A stretch of DNA of 5,774 nt from Clostridiales bacterium (lineage in GTDB: Bacteria > Bacillota > Clostridia > Lachnospirales > Lachnospiraceae). The DNA is taken from NCBI GenBank assembly GCA_015655565.1, contig JAATEU010000024.1, positions 1-5,774 on the forward strand. Reading direction: 5' to 3'. The first letter of the stretch is position 1, and each line of letters begins with the position of its first letter. The notes under the pieces are model-generated. The model worked only from the letters and a program-made list of their open reading frames with translations. It searched no databases and was not told where the DNA came from. The translations under genes were made by a program, and so were the position numbers. Positions 5,213-5,774 of the stretch are shown one piece after another.

Positions 5213-5774
5213 TTATTCCAGTCTTAACATTTCTTTCTTTAAGCGCTTTATAATTTTCTTTTCCAGCCTGGATATATAGGATTGTGATATTCCTAATAAA
5301 TCAGCAACTTCCTTTTGTGTACGTTCATTTCCGTCTTCCGTATTTAAACCAAAACGGAGCTGGACAATGATCCTTTCCCTTTCGCTAAGCTTTGACAAAG
5401 CTTTACCTAAAAGTTTCCGGTCTACTTCTTCTTCAATATTTTTATAAATGACATCCTCTTCCGTTCCCAGTATATCGGATAACAGCAATTCATTGCCGTC
5501 CCAATCCACATTCAGGGGTTCGTCAATGGATACTTCCAGTTTTGTTTTATTATTCCTTCTTAAATACATTAAGATTTCATTCTCAATACATCTTGATGCA
5601 TAAGTCGCCAATTTAATATTCTTATCCGGATTATAGGTATTAATTGCTTTAATTAAACCAATTGTTCCGATTGAGATCAAATCTTCAACCCCGACCCCGG
5701 TGTTGTCAAATTTCTTTGCTATGTAGACAACCAATCTCAAATTATGTTCCACCAGAATTGATTTTGCTTCCGTA
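5213..5774 (-). CDS. sigE: RNA polymerase sporulation sigma factor SigE (5' end missing)
   Basis: Sigma-E is the early mother-cell sigma factor, made as an inactive membrane-bound precursor and cleaved by SpoIIGA. The visible 186 residues match the family closely. They begin with [20 protein letters not shown] and continue with [38 protein letters not shown], the sigma-E-typical [22 protein letters not shown], and a region 4 ending [20 protein letters not shown] plus a basic tail. By comparison with the 239-residue Bacillus protein, about 55 N-terminal residues are off the right edge, including the pro-sequence. The frame stays open to the edge through a GTG at 5752, which is an internal valine and not a start. 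spoIIGA is expected just upstream, outside the window. No clear terminator separates it from sigG, so read-through is likely. Confidence 0.97.
   Translation of the reverse strand, partial: TEAKSILVEHNLRLVVYIAKKFDNTGVGVEDLISIGTIGLIKAINTYNPDKNIKLATYASRCIENEILMYLRRNNKTKLEVSIDEPLNVDWDGNELLLSDILGTEEDVIYKNIEEEVDRKLLGKALSKLSERERIIVQLRFGLNTEDGNERTQKEVADLLGISQSYISRLEKKIIKRLKKEMLRLE

Noticed and set aside
5213..5752. GTG at 5752 as the start of a short sigma factor
   Set aside because: The homologous frame (…[13 protein letters not shown]) continues upstream to the window edge, so the GTG codes for an internal valine in sigE.

Overview
The window is low-GC, tightly packed DNA from an endospore-forming Firmicute, most likely a clostridial lineage close to Lachnospiraceae (inference from gene content and neighbourhood; the species cannot be named). 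It carries the sporulation sigma genes sigE and sigG side by side. It also carries a YlmC/YmxH PRC-barrel gene, nrdR, and a comM-dprA-topA gene run. No RNA genes, insertion sequences, CRISPR arrays or phage genes were seen.

Layout from left to right. Positions 1-3184 (minus strand) hold a DNA-processing operon, transcribed comM -> dprA -> topA, with gaps of 38 bp between genes. A good extended -10 promoter sits just upstream of comM, and a 9-bp stem covers the possible first comM start. topA runs off the left edge. Positions 3203-3751 (minus) hold nrdR with a near-consensus vegetative promoter. Positions 3752-3884 are a divergent intergenic region with a strong palindrome and a sigma-E-like promoter pointing right into the small ylmC-like gene (3885-4148, plus). 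Positions 4149-4322 are a convergent gap holding five exact-length copies of a 19-bp tandem repeat, and a stem-loop that starts inside the last copy. Positions 4323-5102 (minus) are sigG. Positions 5103-5212 are its leader, with a long hairpin that takes in part of the sigG ribosome-binding site and a weak sigma-F-like promoter. Positions 5213-5774 (minus) are sigE, cut at its 5' end by the right edge.

How the parts fit. Sigma-E (mother cell) and sigma-G (late forespore) are successive sporulation regulators, and sigG lies directly downstream of sigE. Read-through RNA from sigE would carry the whole leader hairpin. RNA started at the candidate forespore promoter would lack its 5' arm, so the leader could keep early read-through message silent. 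The ylmC-like gene is read against sigG and may be a sigma-E target. On the other side, ComM (branch-migration helicase), DprA (RecA loader) and topoisomerase I form a recombination and topology operon, and NrdR controls ribonucleotide reductase.

The genes themselves are well known. The less expected content is between them: the sigG and comM leader hairpins, the 19-bp array, the palindrome and the sigma-E-like promoter.
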